A stretch of DNA of 64,000 bases, taken from assembly GCF_000003815.2 (NCBI RefSeq), contig NC_049990.1:11024985-11088984 (forward strand). The letters are read 5' to 3'. A model generated the notes under the pieces. That model saw only the letters and a list, made by a program, of their open reading frames with translations, was not told where the DNA came from and did not search any database. Below are positions 1 through 10,644 of this stretch, piece by piece (within the stretch, counting starts at the first letter, position 1; every line of letters starts with the position of its first letter). Position numbers and translations under genes: made by a program. The stretch is from Branchiostoma floridae (lineage: Eukaryota; Chordata; Leptocardii; Amphioxiformes; Branchiostomatidae).

Positions 1-173
1 TATAATGTGGGCCTCTTGATGGTTGGCTATCATTAAAACTACAGCTAAACGTCCTGCTTTTGTGTGTTTTTTTCCCTAGACATGCTTTAGTCTTGATTTT
101 TTGGTGTCAGGAAACGTGATGTGATGTTTGCGCCCCCTAGCGGCTTGTGAAGACTTCTACAGTTGCTACTTAC

Positions 174-302
174 GTCGATCATTCTCGGATCCGGTGGAGT
201 CTTGCCGGCTTTACCGATGGCTTTGCTCATCTCGGCCTTACTAATTCTGCCATCTCCACTGGTGTCGAATTCGTCGAAGATTGGCCTCAACTGCTCCTCC
301 AT
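174..302 (-). CDS. EF-hand gene A, first coding exon (partial, runs off left edge)
   Basis: Reading leftward from the ATG at 302-300, this exon gives 43 residues. It ends in phase 0 at a good donor (GTAAGT, plus positions 173-168). Residues 13-24 form a canonical calcium loop, DTSGDGRISKAE, preceded by the usual F..FDEF helix. The remaining exons (EF-hands 2-4) would lie left of base 1 and are not visible. The exon boundary matches those of genes B-G, so this is a paralogue of the calmodulin/troponin-C-like set. A possible splice acceptor (TTGTAG) ends at 318, only 15 nt upstream of the ATG, which suggests a 5' UTR intron. The EF-hand call is firm; the particular function is unknown. Confidence 0.85.
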
Positions 303-3246
303 ATTGACTGGGTTTTTCTACAAGACAATGTATTGAAATTGTAGGTTAAACGCAGTGTTGCTGTGTGTTATTTTCCCTGTTTACACATCTGTTCTAGCGT
401 GTATTTCCCCTACCACACACTTTGACATGTGATTTTGTTTTGTGAAAAGACATGGACCCATAATTTTTTTTAGTATAAGACCGTAAACAGTTGATTTGTT
501 TCACTGCAAAATTCGTGTGACATTTCCTATTATAGGTCTGGAGGCCGGTCTACATATTAAATTTATGGATTCTATGAGTCACCAATTTGTAGTGTGGTAG
601 AAACGCCATATGTGGTACTGTAAATGCAGAAATGTTCGCGGTTGTTTTATGTTGGCGGCTTTCGCGGTGGCCACTTCAACGTGAACTCAAAACCACCGCG
701 AACATTTTTTATTATACTAGTAGTTCTTACAGTCTATAGCGCTATCGCGAACTTAAAACCATCGCGAAAACACCATTCCCCCGTATATCTCCGCAACCTT
801 AAATGCAAAAGACACTGGCAACTCGTCAGAGTACCTCTATATTAACGCGTTAGAATACTTTACTGTGGTCACCACGGAATGCATCAAAGACTCAACGGCC
901 GGGCAGTAGACCTTGAGTAATTGAACCAAGGACTTTTAAAGTAATGCCCTTGATTTAACGTACCCTTCGGCCCTTTCTAAATGCAGCGGTTTTCAACAAC
1001 AAAGACGGTACGGTAGTAACAAGCTTTCAACCACAAAGTAAGGTAGTAAAAAGTGCAGAATGTCCGGCCAATTTCACAATAATACTCTCTTCGCAACATT
1101 AGAAGTTTTAAAGGCCTATTTGTTACACTGTTTACGTATCTTTTTAACCTCACAAACACACTCAAAAACAAAAGAGAGTGAGGCAGAGAGTTAGAGAGAA
1201 AATAGAGAATGAGAGAAACCACGTATTGTTTTATCAATATATGATTGAAGAAAGGTTAATAGTACAAAGGAACGAAGCGTCCTAGCACAATCATAATTTT
1301 TTTGCCGTTTTAGCTGTGACAAGTGTTTCCCACGTAAAAGTTGATCAGCCAAGCGTTACGCCTTTAAGGGCGTTGCCAAGGTTGACTCATTTTTTCCGTG
1401 CCCACATATGTGGCCTGTATAAGCCACATGCCAAATAAACTGGGCCTAGAAATGGTGCTTAAACGAAGAGAATCTTCTTGGAGACAGCGTTACATTCAAG
1501 CAAACAAACTAGACTCTGTTACATGAGGTGCGTGGATTTGAACACGCCACTCTTAATTAGCTTACACGGTGGAAACGGCATCCCACCCAGTTCGTAGCTT
1601 GTGCACGTGAAAAAGAGGGGCGTTTTTTTGTTTATGGGCATTTTGCAAATGTTCTCCTGCTTTCTCCGTTTCAATTCGCCTAATTCAAGTATTAAAAAAA
1701 TAGGTTCCACAGTCAATGAATAAGAACAGATATCAAAGTCTCGATCCACCGTACTGAGCGAATATGATTTAGTCTACTAACTTTACCGCGCCACTAAAAA
1801 AAAAAAAAAATTCTCCTCGGACCCAGTCACAGTAGGCCAGGTCTTTTGTTCCGTTTCGTGGATAACCTGGAATCCAGTCTACCGTGGATTGGCCAGGCTA
1901 CACTCGGGACAGGAGAATCTTTCTGCCGCTGGGGTTTTCCTTCAGACCCGGTAGGAGTTTTGCACGGCGCGAGTTAAATTTGCCATCCACGCCCCTCTGG
2001 GCAAAGTCCCACCGCGTGAAAATTCTACCGGGTGCAGATGATTACCCCGGCGGCAGAAAGCTTTATCTGCCCCGTAGAGAGGCTACATGAGCTACGTAGG
2101 GCGCTCAAGCTACGTTATAAGGACTGGATTCCATGCTATTTCGTGGACTTACTTACCTTCTGTTTCTGCGGAACGAAGACGAGACGACCTGCCTGCTACT
2201 TGGTGTTGTCACAAATGAGTTAAAGATAACTGGCTCAACCAGTCCCAACTGATACTTAAAGCCACTGACATTTGCAAGCAACTGCCAAGTTATCTCACCC
2301 ATTTACGTCATCGATACGACTAAACCTTGAGTATTTAAGGGGAGGGACTGCACTGTACGTCTTTTTATTGTATACTGAAGACAAAAATTCAACCGGAAAG
2401 GAATTTGTGACAGTGTGGTGACATATTTTGAATCAGAAAAGGAGTGAATACCGCTTGTAAACTTAATTCTTTAAACTTTTTAATGTTATAGTAGGAGAGG
2501 GCATAACAAGCCTTATGTCTCCCAATACCCCTGATATTTTCATTGACATATGCATATACCCCCGCAGCGAAATGTTCCGCCAAGACTACATGTATGACAG
2601 GATGGGTGTGGTGTAGTAACCTTTAACTTACGGATTATCATCACCCCTTACACACGCCATGTCTGGCTACACTTGTTGGCGGGCAGTCTTGCCAAAAATC
2701 AATGATATATATATGGCCAAGGGGTCACAGACATAGATAAGCTCTACGCTGTCTGTAAATGCGTTTACAGGATACGTGCTTCACAAAGAAATATGTTAGA
2801 GAAGTGAAAAATTGCTTAATAGGCTTAGAACCTATAATTTCACATGTTGTTGTTGTAGTCTACAAGGACGACGTTATGGGCAAAGTATTTATGATCTCAA
2901 AAGTGTGTGCTGGAGGATTTACACAACTGTATCATTCGAGATTGATACATAAAGTAGAAGATTCATAAAGTTGTAGCCAACGTTAGATGAACGTTAAACC
3001 CATAAACAGGCGCCAGTGTGATACTACTAAAGATTTGGTAAGTCTTTTCTAGGTCATTGGCCTATATCCAGATACTAGACTCTATACTCCAGGGAAAAGT
3101 AGGTGCCCTCATTTACGAGGAATGTTTGGTGTCTGGCCAAATGCAAGAGGAAGGGCAAATCCATACATGGCCACGGGTGGACCTTGTAAACGAACGTAAA
3201 AAAAAAACACATTTGACAGATCTTTCATAATGATGAAAATAACCCA
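303..3246. other. Spacer between genes A and B, no supported gene
   Basis: No ORF here has recognisable homology or exon-like structure. The stretch contains the CGCG-rich repeat at 616-812, a poly-A run near 1796-1810 and a GC-rich, possibly repeat-derived stretch at about 1820-2110. It also probably contains the promoter of gene A. I looked on the minus strand for EF-hand 3/4 exons of gene B and found none. Confidence 0.5.
616..812. repeat. CGCG-containing inverted-repeat element (copy 1)
   Basis: The copy begins TACTGTAAATGC and holds several inverted pairs, for example AAATGTTCGCGGT against ACCGCGAACATTT. It also repeats the phrase CGCGAACTTAAAACC. Related pieces occur at 18428-18545 and 28379-28625. 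It looks like a non-autonomous foldback or MITE family; the boundaries are approximate. Confidence 0.5.
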
Positions 3247-3312
3247 TCACGTGATTGCTTACAGACCATCATCACGTGATCATCAGACAGCATCACGTGA
3301 CACTTCACGTGA
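3247..3312. promoter_or_regulatory. Cluster of four TCACGTGA palindromes
   Basis: Exact 8-mers TCACGTGA lie at 3247-3254, 3272-3279, 3293-3300 and 3305-3312. CACGTG is the E-box bound by USF/MITF/TFE/MYC-type bHLH-zip factors in animals. The cluster is about 150 bp downstream of the last recognised exon of gene B. Whether it is a regulatory element or a small degenerate repeat cannot be decided from sequence alone. Confidence 0.5.
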
Positions 3313-3460
3313 CAACTAGCCTCAACTAGCCTAACATGGATTTGGCATCTTAAAAGCTGCACTTGTGGCATTTTTTTATAATCGTAACCTTGACGCATCC
3401 CTTACGCAAAATACATGTTACTAAAAAGTTAAAACAAGAGATATATTTTCAAGGACATAC

Positions 3461-4410
3461 CGTTATGTCTCCGCTGTAGTTTCCTCCTTGTCCACTTGGA
3501 AGATGCGTTTCACAAAACTCCATAAACTCGGAGAAGTTTATGGTTCCGGTGTTGTCCTTGTCTAAAATTTTCATGGCTTCCTATTAAAAACAGAAACAAT
3601 CTTTTTATACATTTTGTTTTAGTCTGTATTTTAACAGAGATATAGAGTATAAGATTATGGAGTTCTACAGCAATGTTACTTGCGAAGTGTATTGTATTCT
3701 TTGCTATATGGAATTATTATGCGAGCATCAATTTTCGTCTGTTTCCAAAAAGAAATGACGGCGACAATACTGTGAATGTTACAAAGAAACTTACAAGATA
3801 AACGATGAATTACAAAAATTATCGGAAAATGGACACAGGTATGTCTCAGAATACAAATTAGATTTCAAAGTCAAAGTAAAAAAATATGAAAGGACAAAAA
3901 TACAGATCGAATTAGTTGTTAGAAAGAAACTCATGATTAGCCCAACTCGATTGTAACATTATATCTTGTGTTAGCCCTTCTTGTTATGTTAATTAGGATG
4001 TTAAGTCTTATTGTATACACCTATTTTGTACTTTGTGTAATAGTCGTTGCCATACATTGTACCATGTACAAATGTCGTGCAATAAAGTTCATGTTTAAAA
4101 TACGCATTGTGTGTTCAGTCATTTTTCCAACCTTTCTGACCATCTAGATTTCTATTAAAGGCAATTTATTTGCTAAACTTTTTTTCTTGGCACGCTCGAA
4201 TCAGTTTTGGCTTGTGGTGCCAAAGTGACGTCATATATAATAAGTGAGTATAGTCTTATCTATTATCAAATCACGATTTCTTACCTCAATTTTATCATCA
4301 GTAAGATTGTGCCCCATCTCCTTGAGAGTTATCTTCAGCTCATCCTTTGTTATCTGTAATTCTTCACTTCCGCCAAGTATGTTAGAGAGTTGGTGGTCGC
4401 TGGCCGCCAT
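3461..4410 (-). CDS. EF-hand gene B, short and partly degenerate paralogue
   Basis: Two minus-strand exons are visible. Exon 1 spans 4410-4285 (42 codons; donor GTAAG). Exon 2 spans 3580-3461 (40 codons; acceptor AATAG; possible donor GTATGT at 3460). EF-hand 1 is eroded: where relatives have a D.DG.G loop this gene has ILGGSEELQITKDE, apparently shortened and lacking calcium ligands. EF-hand 2 is intact (loop DKDNTGTINFSE, residues 49-60, followed by FMEFC as in gene C). After FMEFC the sequence departs from its relatives. If the exon 2 donor is not used, the frame stops after three more codons, giving an 85-residue protein. I found no EF-hand 3 or 4 exon in the next 3 kb. It may be a short protein or a decaying gene. 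A plus-strand AATAAA at 4081-4086 in its intron has the look of a retroelement tail. Confidence 0.65.
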
Positions 4411-4663
4411 TGTTATCGGCTATAGCTTAAATTTAGAAATGCAACGATTTTAGGTGTTTTAATCAAGTGACTGTGACGTAATTATTACTCGCCATGTAGA
4501 TAAAAAATTTTCTTAGTAGTACTGATATGTCACATTTACAAGTCATGCACATCTATATTTTGTCTCCTTCAACGTAAAACAACCAGGCCGTAGCTGTGAC
4601 GTTACATGAAAATAACCACCATGATGAAATAGCAACAACCTCATCCTTAAGAGATATTTAGTA

Positions 4664-5140
4664 AATCTAGTAACGTTGGCTTTTAGCCTTTCAAATACAT
4701 TTTCTGTCCTCATTTTGTAATCTTAGTTTATAAACAATTATGATCAGTGAGCAGTGATAGAATAATTTACAAGTTCGCAGAGCAAACTGCTTACATCACA
4801 TGGGATTACGTCATATCCGGCAAGGTTTCAAACGCATTTTGACAGTGCATGACTGTCTCCATATTTATACACTACAATGTATGTAGAATGAAAAGATATT
4901 ATAGGTCGTTCATGAGTTGACCAATCTAGCAACGTTGGCTTTTAGCCTTTTAAATGAAGTTTTTCTTTCCTCATTTTATACTTTGAGTTCGAAGAGCACC
5001 AAACTGCTTACATAACATGGGACTACGTTATATCCGGCAAAATTTGAACGCAATCTGACTGTGCATGACTGTCTTCATATTCATATACCACAATATATGT
5101 GTAGAATCAGAAGATATTATTAGTGTTTAATGAGTTGATC
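4664..5140. repeat. Two-copy tandem duplication upstream of gene B
   Basis: Copy 1 (about 4664-4922) and copy 2 (about 4923-5140) share phrases such as CTAG(T/C)AACGTTGGCTTTTAGCC, AAACTGCTTACAT, TATATCCGGCAA-like stretches and GTGCATGACTGTCT, with a period near 259 bp. Copy 1 keeps TTACGTCA, a CRE-like site; the matching site in copy 2 is changed. The duplication lies 250-730 bp upstream of the gene B start codon. Confidence 0.75.
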
Positions 5141-5316
5141 CTGAACATGCATGTCATGCCCAATACATTCCGAGCACGTATCGCAGTTGGAAAATTACTA
5201 CTTTGAAAGAGTAAACATTATACATATACATATGATCTACCGGTACCATTTGGAAATTTCTAAAGGGTTAAGAATCTACATTATGTCAACCTATATTGCG
5301 GACGTACCTTGTGATA

Positions 5317-5335
5317 TCACGTGAACACCACGTGG
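5317..5335. promoter_or_regulatory. Paired CACGTG E-boxes
   Basis: TCACGTGA at 5317-5324 is followed by CCACGTGG at 5328-5335. Together with the four copies at 3247-3312 these flank gene B on both sides. The role is inferred only. Confidence 0.4.
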
Positions 5336-5542
5336 GTTTGAGAAGACATAAACTGAGAACTCAGATCAGGATAATGTTGACAGACAACACAGACAGTACC
5401 TTTCAACCCAGGTGTATAAAATTGACCAAAGGTTACTCTAAGCTGTTAGACCGCCTAAGTCATTCACGCGTACATTTGTGTGCAGTGTTGCCGTGTCAAA
5501 TTAAAGGATTGTCATAAGTTGGTAAAAGTTGGCCTTCATAAA

Positions 5543-5544
<2 letters not shown>

Positions 5545-5580
<36 letters not shown>

Positions 5581-5768
5581 AGAGAGAGGGGGGATAGAGA
5601 AAGAGAGAGAGTGACAGAGAGTGTGAGAGAGAAAGAGAGAGAAAGGGAGGGTGAGAGTGAGAGAGAGACAGAGAGAGAACGAGACAGAGAGAGAGAGAGA
5701 GAGAGAGGAAGTGAGGGAGAGAGAGAGAGAGAGAGAGACAGAGTGAGGGAGAGAGAGAAAGAGAGTGC
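5545..5768. repeat. (AT)n then GA-rich microsatellite
   Basis: An uninterrupted AT dinucleotide run covers about 5545-5578. It is followed by about 190 bp of imperfect GA/GAGAGA repeat. The apparent Leu-Ser ORFs on the minus strand are artefacts of this repeat. Confidence 0.95.
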
Positions 5769-5789
5769 AAAAATAAATTAAGTTTATCA

Positions 5790-6706
5790 TTTATCGTGTT
5801 GCCATGACAACGGGTTTATGAAAGGCATACTTTACAAAATTCAAAATTTTCTCACTAAACTACACTTGTTTTCATGTATCTTTCACATATAGTATATGTT
5901 CAGGTAACATTTATAATTAAACATTCATAATCTATGCTAATGTGACGAATTAAATGCTCAAAATCCAAAATGGTGAACCGAATCATGAGGAAAAGTATAA
6001 TCAGGTCAACGTTACTTTCTTTCGTTATTTCATCACAATTTTCTTGCAAAAACCCTGATGCTGACGTTTTCTGTTTATTTTCTGAAAATTTGATAGTATA
6101 TGTTGAAAAAATGTAAGTTAAGGTTGATGGTCCAGGATGGCGGATCGAAGGTGATAGCTAGAATACGTATGGCATAATTTCAAGGTGTCATTTTGACGTC
6201 ATTGTGGTTGCTAATGACAACAGAAGTCTAAGAAGACTTATATATTAATAAGAAACCCTTTATTGAAGAAACTCTCTGCTTACTATATTTAGTTATTATT
6301 ATTATATTATTAGACCGTTTTGCCAATGGCTTCATAACTACTTCAAACTACGTTATATGACTTAACAAGCACATCACCCTCTGCAAATTTGGTGATCTTA
6401 CAGTAAGCCGTTTTAAAATTATGAAGGAGACGATTGATCCCTCTCCCAGTCGCAGGAATGCCAAAACGCCCAGTCTGGATTGTGGTAATGTAACCCTGTA
6501 GTGAAAGCTTTATTAAATGTACCCTATAAATCATTTACAATTCAGCCCCTTTCTTCCAGTCAAACGCTAGTAAAGCTCTTTGACTCCTGCTGGCATTTGC
6601 AAACAACACAAGAGCTACTGATCAAATATCCCATCAAATTAAATTCCGCACTCATATTTACAATTCTCTTGTGGCAATGTCAGGTTCATAAGTGTAACTT
6701 GGTTGG
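5790..6706. other. Spacer upstream of lectin gene
   Basis: AT-rich sequence with no supported gene; it leads into the lectin promoter. Confidence 0.5.
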
Positions 6707-6713
6707 TATAAAG
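6707..6713 (+). promoter_or_regulatory. Candidate TATA box of the lectin gene
   Basis: TATAAAG lies 77 bp upstream of the ATG at 6784. A start site about 30 bp downstream would give a 5' UTR of roughly 45 nt. Confidence 0.5.
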
Positions 6714-6783
6714 TCCACGCAGATCCACTACTTCATCATTTGGTTCTTTACGTATACTTGACTGGAGAAACATCAAAAACACT

Positions 6784-9249
6784 ATGAAGACACCGAGTCT
6801 CTTGTTAGTAGTCATCAGCCTGTGCGCGTCACCATTGACAGGTATAGGGCAGGAAAGCGTTTACCTTTATAAGCTGTAGTCTCTACCAGACTCAGGGTCG
6901 CTGGAAAAACCGTAGAAATGAAACAAGCAGAGGGGTAAGTTCCCTAGCCGGCTATAGTTCTCTGACCGGCTTACTCCCATTTCTACGTTTTTTTTTCAGC
7001 GACCCGGAGTATGGGTAGAGACTAATAAGCTGAGCGGGTCTGTCGAACATAATATGTTATATAATAATATATGTACAGTTGTTATATCCTTATTCTTATA
7101 ATGTCTCTATATTTTTGCAGCCTTAAACAGCAGCTCTCTACAAGAGGACGTCGAGACAAGTGTGATTAATCTGGAGAGGGGTAAGTTGAAAACATTTTGA
7201 TTCTATCGCATTGGAATATACGATTTTCCTCATTCGACATTTTTAGAAATAACTTATAATTTAAACATTGCAATGTGTATTGTAATCAAAGGGAGACAAA
7301 ATGTCGTCCCACCTCTTACACGTTACATGATTTACTGCTTTCTGACATATAAATTCAGATACACCTTTAAAATGTTGTTTTATTGTTTTATTGTTTTATT
7401 TGGATCACCATTAGTGCTACTAAATCAAGTATCACTATTATTCCTGGTGTCCTACCATTCATGAACAATAAAAACAAAACATAAGCAACAAATTTTGTAC
7501 AATAAATAAACAGAAAAGTAACAAAAAGAACTGAGTTAACTTAGGGTGAAGGTAGAAGATCAGAGGTCAAATTGAAATGTTGGAAACCATAACTTTAGTC
7601 GTATTGTATGAAAAAAACCTGACTAATTATAACTTAAACTTATCAGTGTCATGTTTTCCTTAACCTTATTCATCTTTTTCAATTGTATATGCAATTTACA
7701 TTTTGACACGGTTCTGCAAATAAAAACATATATTATGATGTATACCATATTACACTAAAATCGGGTGGGTATTGCATGCATATTAAAATACAGCACTGTG
7801 GATTTTCGGTATCAGCTTGGGTCCCAGCCAACCGGCTTTCATGCCATCCTACACTATAGTATGTAGTATAATCATACTCTATTACTTACAATATTATACT
7901 ATGATATATCCTACTATCATACTATACTGTACTAGAATATACCATTGGTTCTATCCAAAAAAGTCAAGATGCTTTTATAGCTGTTTTTGTTGTACAGTTG
8001 CTGACTTTGTCTGGTAATGAAAGGTAACTGCCAATTGTTCTACAGGGTAATCTCCAAGCAGATCCTACGGTAGCTAAAGATAGTATCAAAAGCTGGCGGA
8101 GGAGTGAAGCCGGCTTAGGAGTGTGTTTCGCTACCAATGGACACCTTTTGGCTGACTACACTCTTTGGCCTGTTTGGTACTATCTTATGCCATTGTAGGA
8201 TCTGATTAGTCATTACTACATGGTCTGGTAATTGTGAGAACACCATGATTGTTCTGTTTCAGCCACCTTGTCCCTGAGTGTCGTGCTTCAACAACTTCTC
8301 CAACACCAGGATGAAATCCATCAGCTACAGACCGAGATGGCGGCTAAAGATCAGCGGTTTCAGGTCGAAATGCAACATCTCCGAAGCGAAATGGCCACCA
8401 TGGAACAAGACATGCGGGCAGAGATGCAGCAGCTTGAAGATGAGATGATGGCTAAAGACCAAAGGATCCAAGTCTTGGAACAGCGGGACTACATCAAACG
8501 CTGTAAGTAATTCTTCTTCATTCTTCATGCCATGGCAGCTGCAGGGCATTGTCGCTCTCTCTGAGGAACCCCTCTCTTGAACTACTCCAGACTCTTCTGC
8601 ATCTTGCAGTTCGTGGCTAGGTGGAGCCTAGGTGTTTCTGCAGGTTGTCATAGTTATGTGCCATCTGTGTGTATGTTTGTATGTATGTGTCTCGATATGT
8701 GTCTAGATGTGTTTCAAAATATATGTGACCAGCATTGCCTAAATTTAAAAATCTGGATTCTGATATGGCTAGGGAAGAGGAAGGTCATGGTCAATTTTGG
8801 ACTTCCAGGTGGCATTCCTTGTTTAAAAATAAACTCAATTGATCAAGCGACGTCAGAAAATGGCGTAGTTGATTAAAAATAGATATTACTATGTAATAGC
8901 ATGTTCCGAACTTCGAGTGCACTTTTGTGTATGGACCAAAAATCATTACTAGTAGACACTTCCAACTTCTTCAGGTGAAACCGGAGCGTTGGCCACTAAC
9001 CCCTACAACGTCCTGGCCTCTGGCTACGGCTACCGCTACAACTACCAGACAGTCAACTTCAGCAGGGCCTTCCGTAAGACCCCTGTGGTGACCATCGGCT
9101 TGACGGTGCTGGACCACGCTCATGACGTCACCCTTCGAGTCCAGACGGACGTTACCGACGTATCGACAACACGTCTGACGGTGCGTTTCGGTGCCTGGGA
9201 AGATGCGAAGCTGTATTATGCTAGGCTGTACTGGATGGCATGTGCATGA
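6784..9249 (+). CDS. Secreted coiled-coil H-type lectin domain protein
   Basis: Four exons join in phase 1 to give 210 aa: 6784-6841, 7121-7180, 8263-8502 and 8975-9249 (stop TGA). All junctions are GT/AG, with GTAAGT donors after exons 2 and 3. Residues 1-19 are a hydrophobic signal peptide (MKTPSLLLVVISLCASPLT), so secretion is expected. Residues 45-115, all in exon 3, are a charged heptad-like coiled coil with an internal repeat (MAAKDQRFQVEM and MMAKDQRIQVLE) that should multimerise the chain. Residues 145-208 in exon 4 fit the H-type lectin fold: FSRAF.KTPVVTIGL, then a central strand set, then W and a closing YWMAC, the conserved W-.A ending of the family. H-type lectins bind GalNAc-type sugars as trimers or hexamers in snail lectin and discoidins. 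A role in sugar recognition or innate defence is inference. It is unrelated to the flanking EF-hand genes. Confidence 0.88.
6877..7024. mobile_element. MITE-like inverted repeat in lectin intron 1
   Basis: It starts TAGTCTCTACCAGACTC, then GGGTCGCTG and an AACCGTAGAAATG arm. It closes with the reverse complement (CATTTCTACGTT, CAGCGACCC, GGGTAGAGACTA). It is 148 bp long with arms of about 45 bp and related in its ends to the elements at 12803-12911 and 17031-17213. Confidence 0.8.
8046..8207. mobile_element. MITE-like inverted repeat in lectin intron 2
   Basis: The left arm CAGATCCTACGGTAGC..AAGATAGTATCAAA is mirrored on the right by TTTGGTACTATCTTATGCCATTGTAGGATCTG. The arms are about 32 bp with a few mismatches, around a unique core. 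Non-autonomous DNA transposons of this size are common in amphioxus; which family this belongs to is not determined. Confidence 0.75.
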
Positions 9250-9519
9250 TGTGTGACGTACTTAAATCCACAAGTACTGATTGCGTCATTGCAAGGCTTT
9301 TGTTTAGTCAAACGAGTTCAGACTTGTAACCCGACGTGTTTCAAAAATACATCAATTCTCCTTGAATGATTGTGGGCATCCGATTAAAACATACGACTCC
9401 ATGAAAACCTCCTTGTTTCGTAGTAATGTGTGTTACCTTCTTCTGTGTTCTTGTGCTTAACTGCAGGCGTTGCTCATTATGTAATGAGATGTTAGTGATT
9501 CTTTTTACCTTCATCAGTT

Positions 9520-9525
9520 AATAAA
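9520..9525 (+). terminator. Polyadenylation signal of lectin gene
   Basis: AATAAA lies 271 bp after the lectin stop codon. It is the first such signal downstream. Confidence 0.6.
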
Positions 9526-10148
9526 ACCCAAATATCTACCTCTCATTAGCTCACGACTTTGCGATCATGCCTTTGACATATTCATCACATGTGAGATCGC
9601 TCGTAACGGTATCACCAAGAAGCTAAAATTTGTACCTCTTTACACAGGCTGAGCTGCAATACATTTTGTAGCGTATTTTCTAAAGTGTTTACGACCAATT
9701 GTGCTGAAAGGCTTGGTAAGGGGTGTGCAAACGTCAATATTGAAAGAAAGTAGGCATTACAATCCTGGCCAAAAACATGCGTCTCAGTTTATTACGGTAA
9801 CGTGGCATTTGCAGTGTCTTGTAAATATTGGCAGGTTAATCCGGATATTATTTATGTACAAACCCTTATAATGCGTCAATATTGACAATAGTGTTCATAT
9901 AGTAGTTCTCACTCATGACAGTGTGCTTTATTTTCTTAAGATGTACTCTAATAGGATCACGCTATGATTTCAATTGCCCACAAATTCTTCTTCGCGACAT
10001 TTCATTCATGGCACGATTTAGTGTGTGGGTATCAAACAATGATTGCGGCAAAGACTCCTTCATAGCAAAACGCAGAATTCCAAAATCGTACATGAGGATT
10101 AGGCTTGTAATGTTCAGTATCAGTCTTTTTTCGGGGACAAATTCACTC
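9526..10148. other. Spacer between the lectin gene and gene C
   Basis: No supported gene. The only long ORF across it is extended by the CA repeat that follows. Confidence 0.5.
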
Positions 10149-10268
<120 letters not shown>

Positions 10269-10308
10269 TACAGCCATGGCAAGCTAGGTAACACGTGCAC
10301 TTCGCAGC

Positions 10309-10314
10309 TTTATT
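10309..10314 (-). terminator. Candidate polyadenylation signal of gene C
   Basis: On the minus strand this reads AATAAA, about 330 bp past the gene C stop codon, just beyond which lies the CA repeat. Confidence 0.5.
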
Positions 10315-10644
10315 GTTTGTAACGTTACAGTACATGTGTGTTCTTACTTATAAGAATGAGGCGGTTCACCGTCTTGTGCTTGATATCGATAAAAGTAACG
10401 GTTTCGATGCAGCATTACATTGTAGCCGAAATGCTCTGTTTTTGGAATTTCAACCACGTTCATCAGGTATCAGCAGTATACATGTATTTGGTCTTACGAG
10501 AAATCAATACCTCCATGTGTTATATTGTGTCACAGTTACACTAAGCCTGTGTGATACCAGGTGAACAAGGTCATATTCCTGACGTACGAAGGCCCATAGC
10601 GACAGGGGCGCAAGAGCGGCATGTGGAGATATTTCAGCGCACTA

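Noticed and set aside
3840-4100. Plus-strand gene ending at the AATAAA at 4081
   Set aside because: No coding frame precedes it; it looks like a retroelement tail in the gene B intron.
5501-5790. Leu-Ser-rich ORFs on the minus strand
   Set aside because: They are translations of a GA-rich microsatellite with no stop codons by composition.
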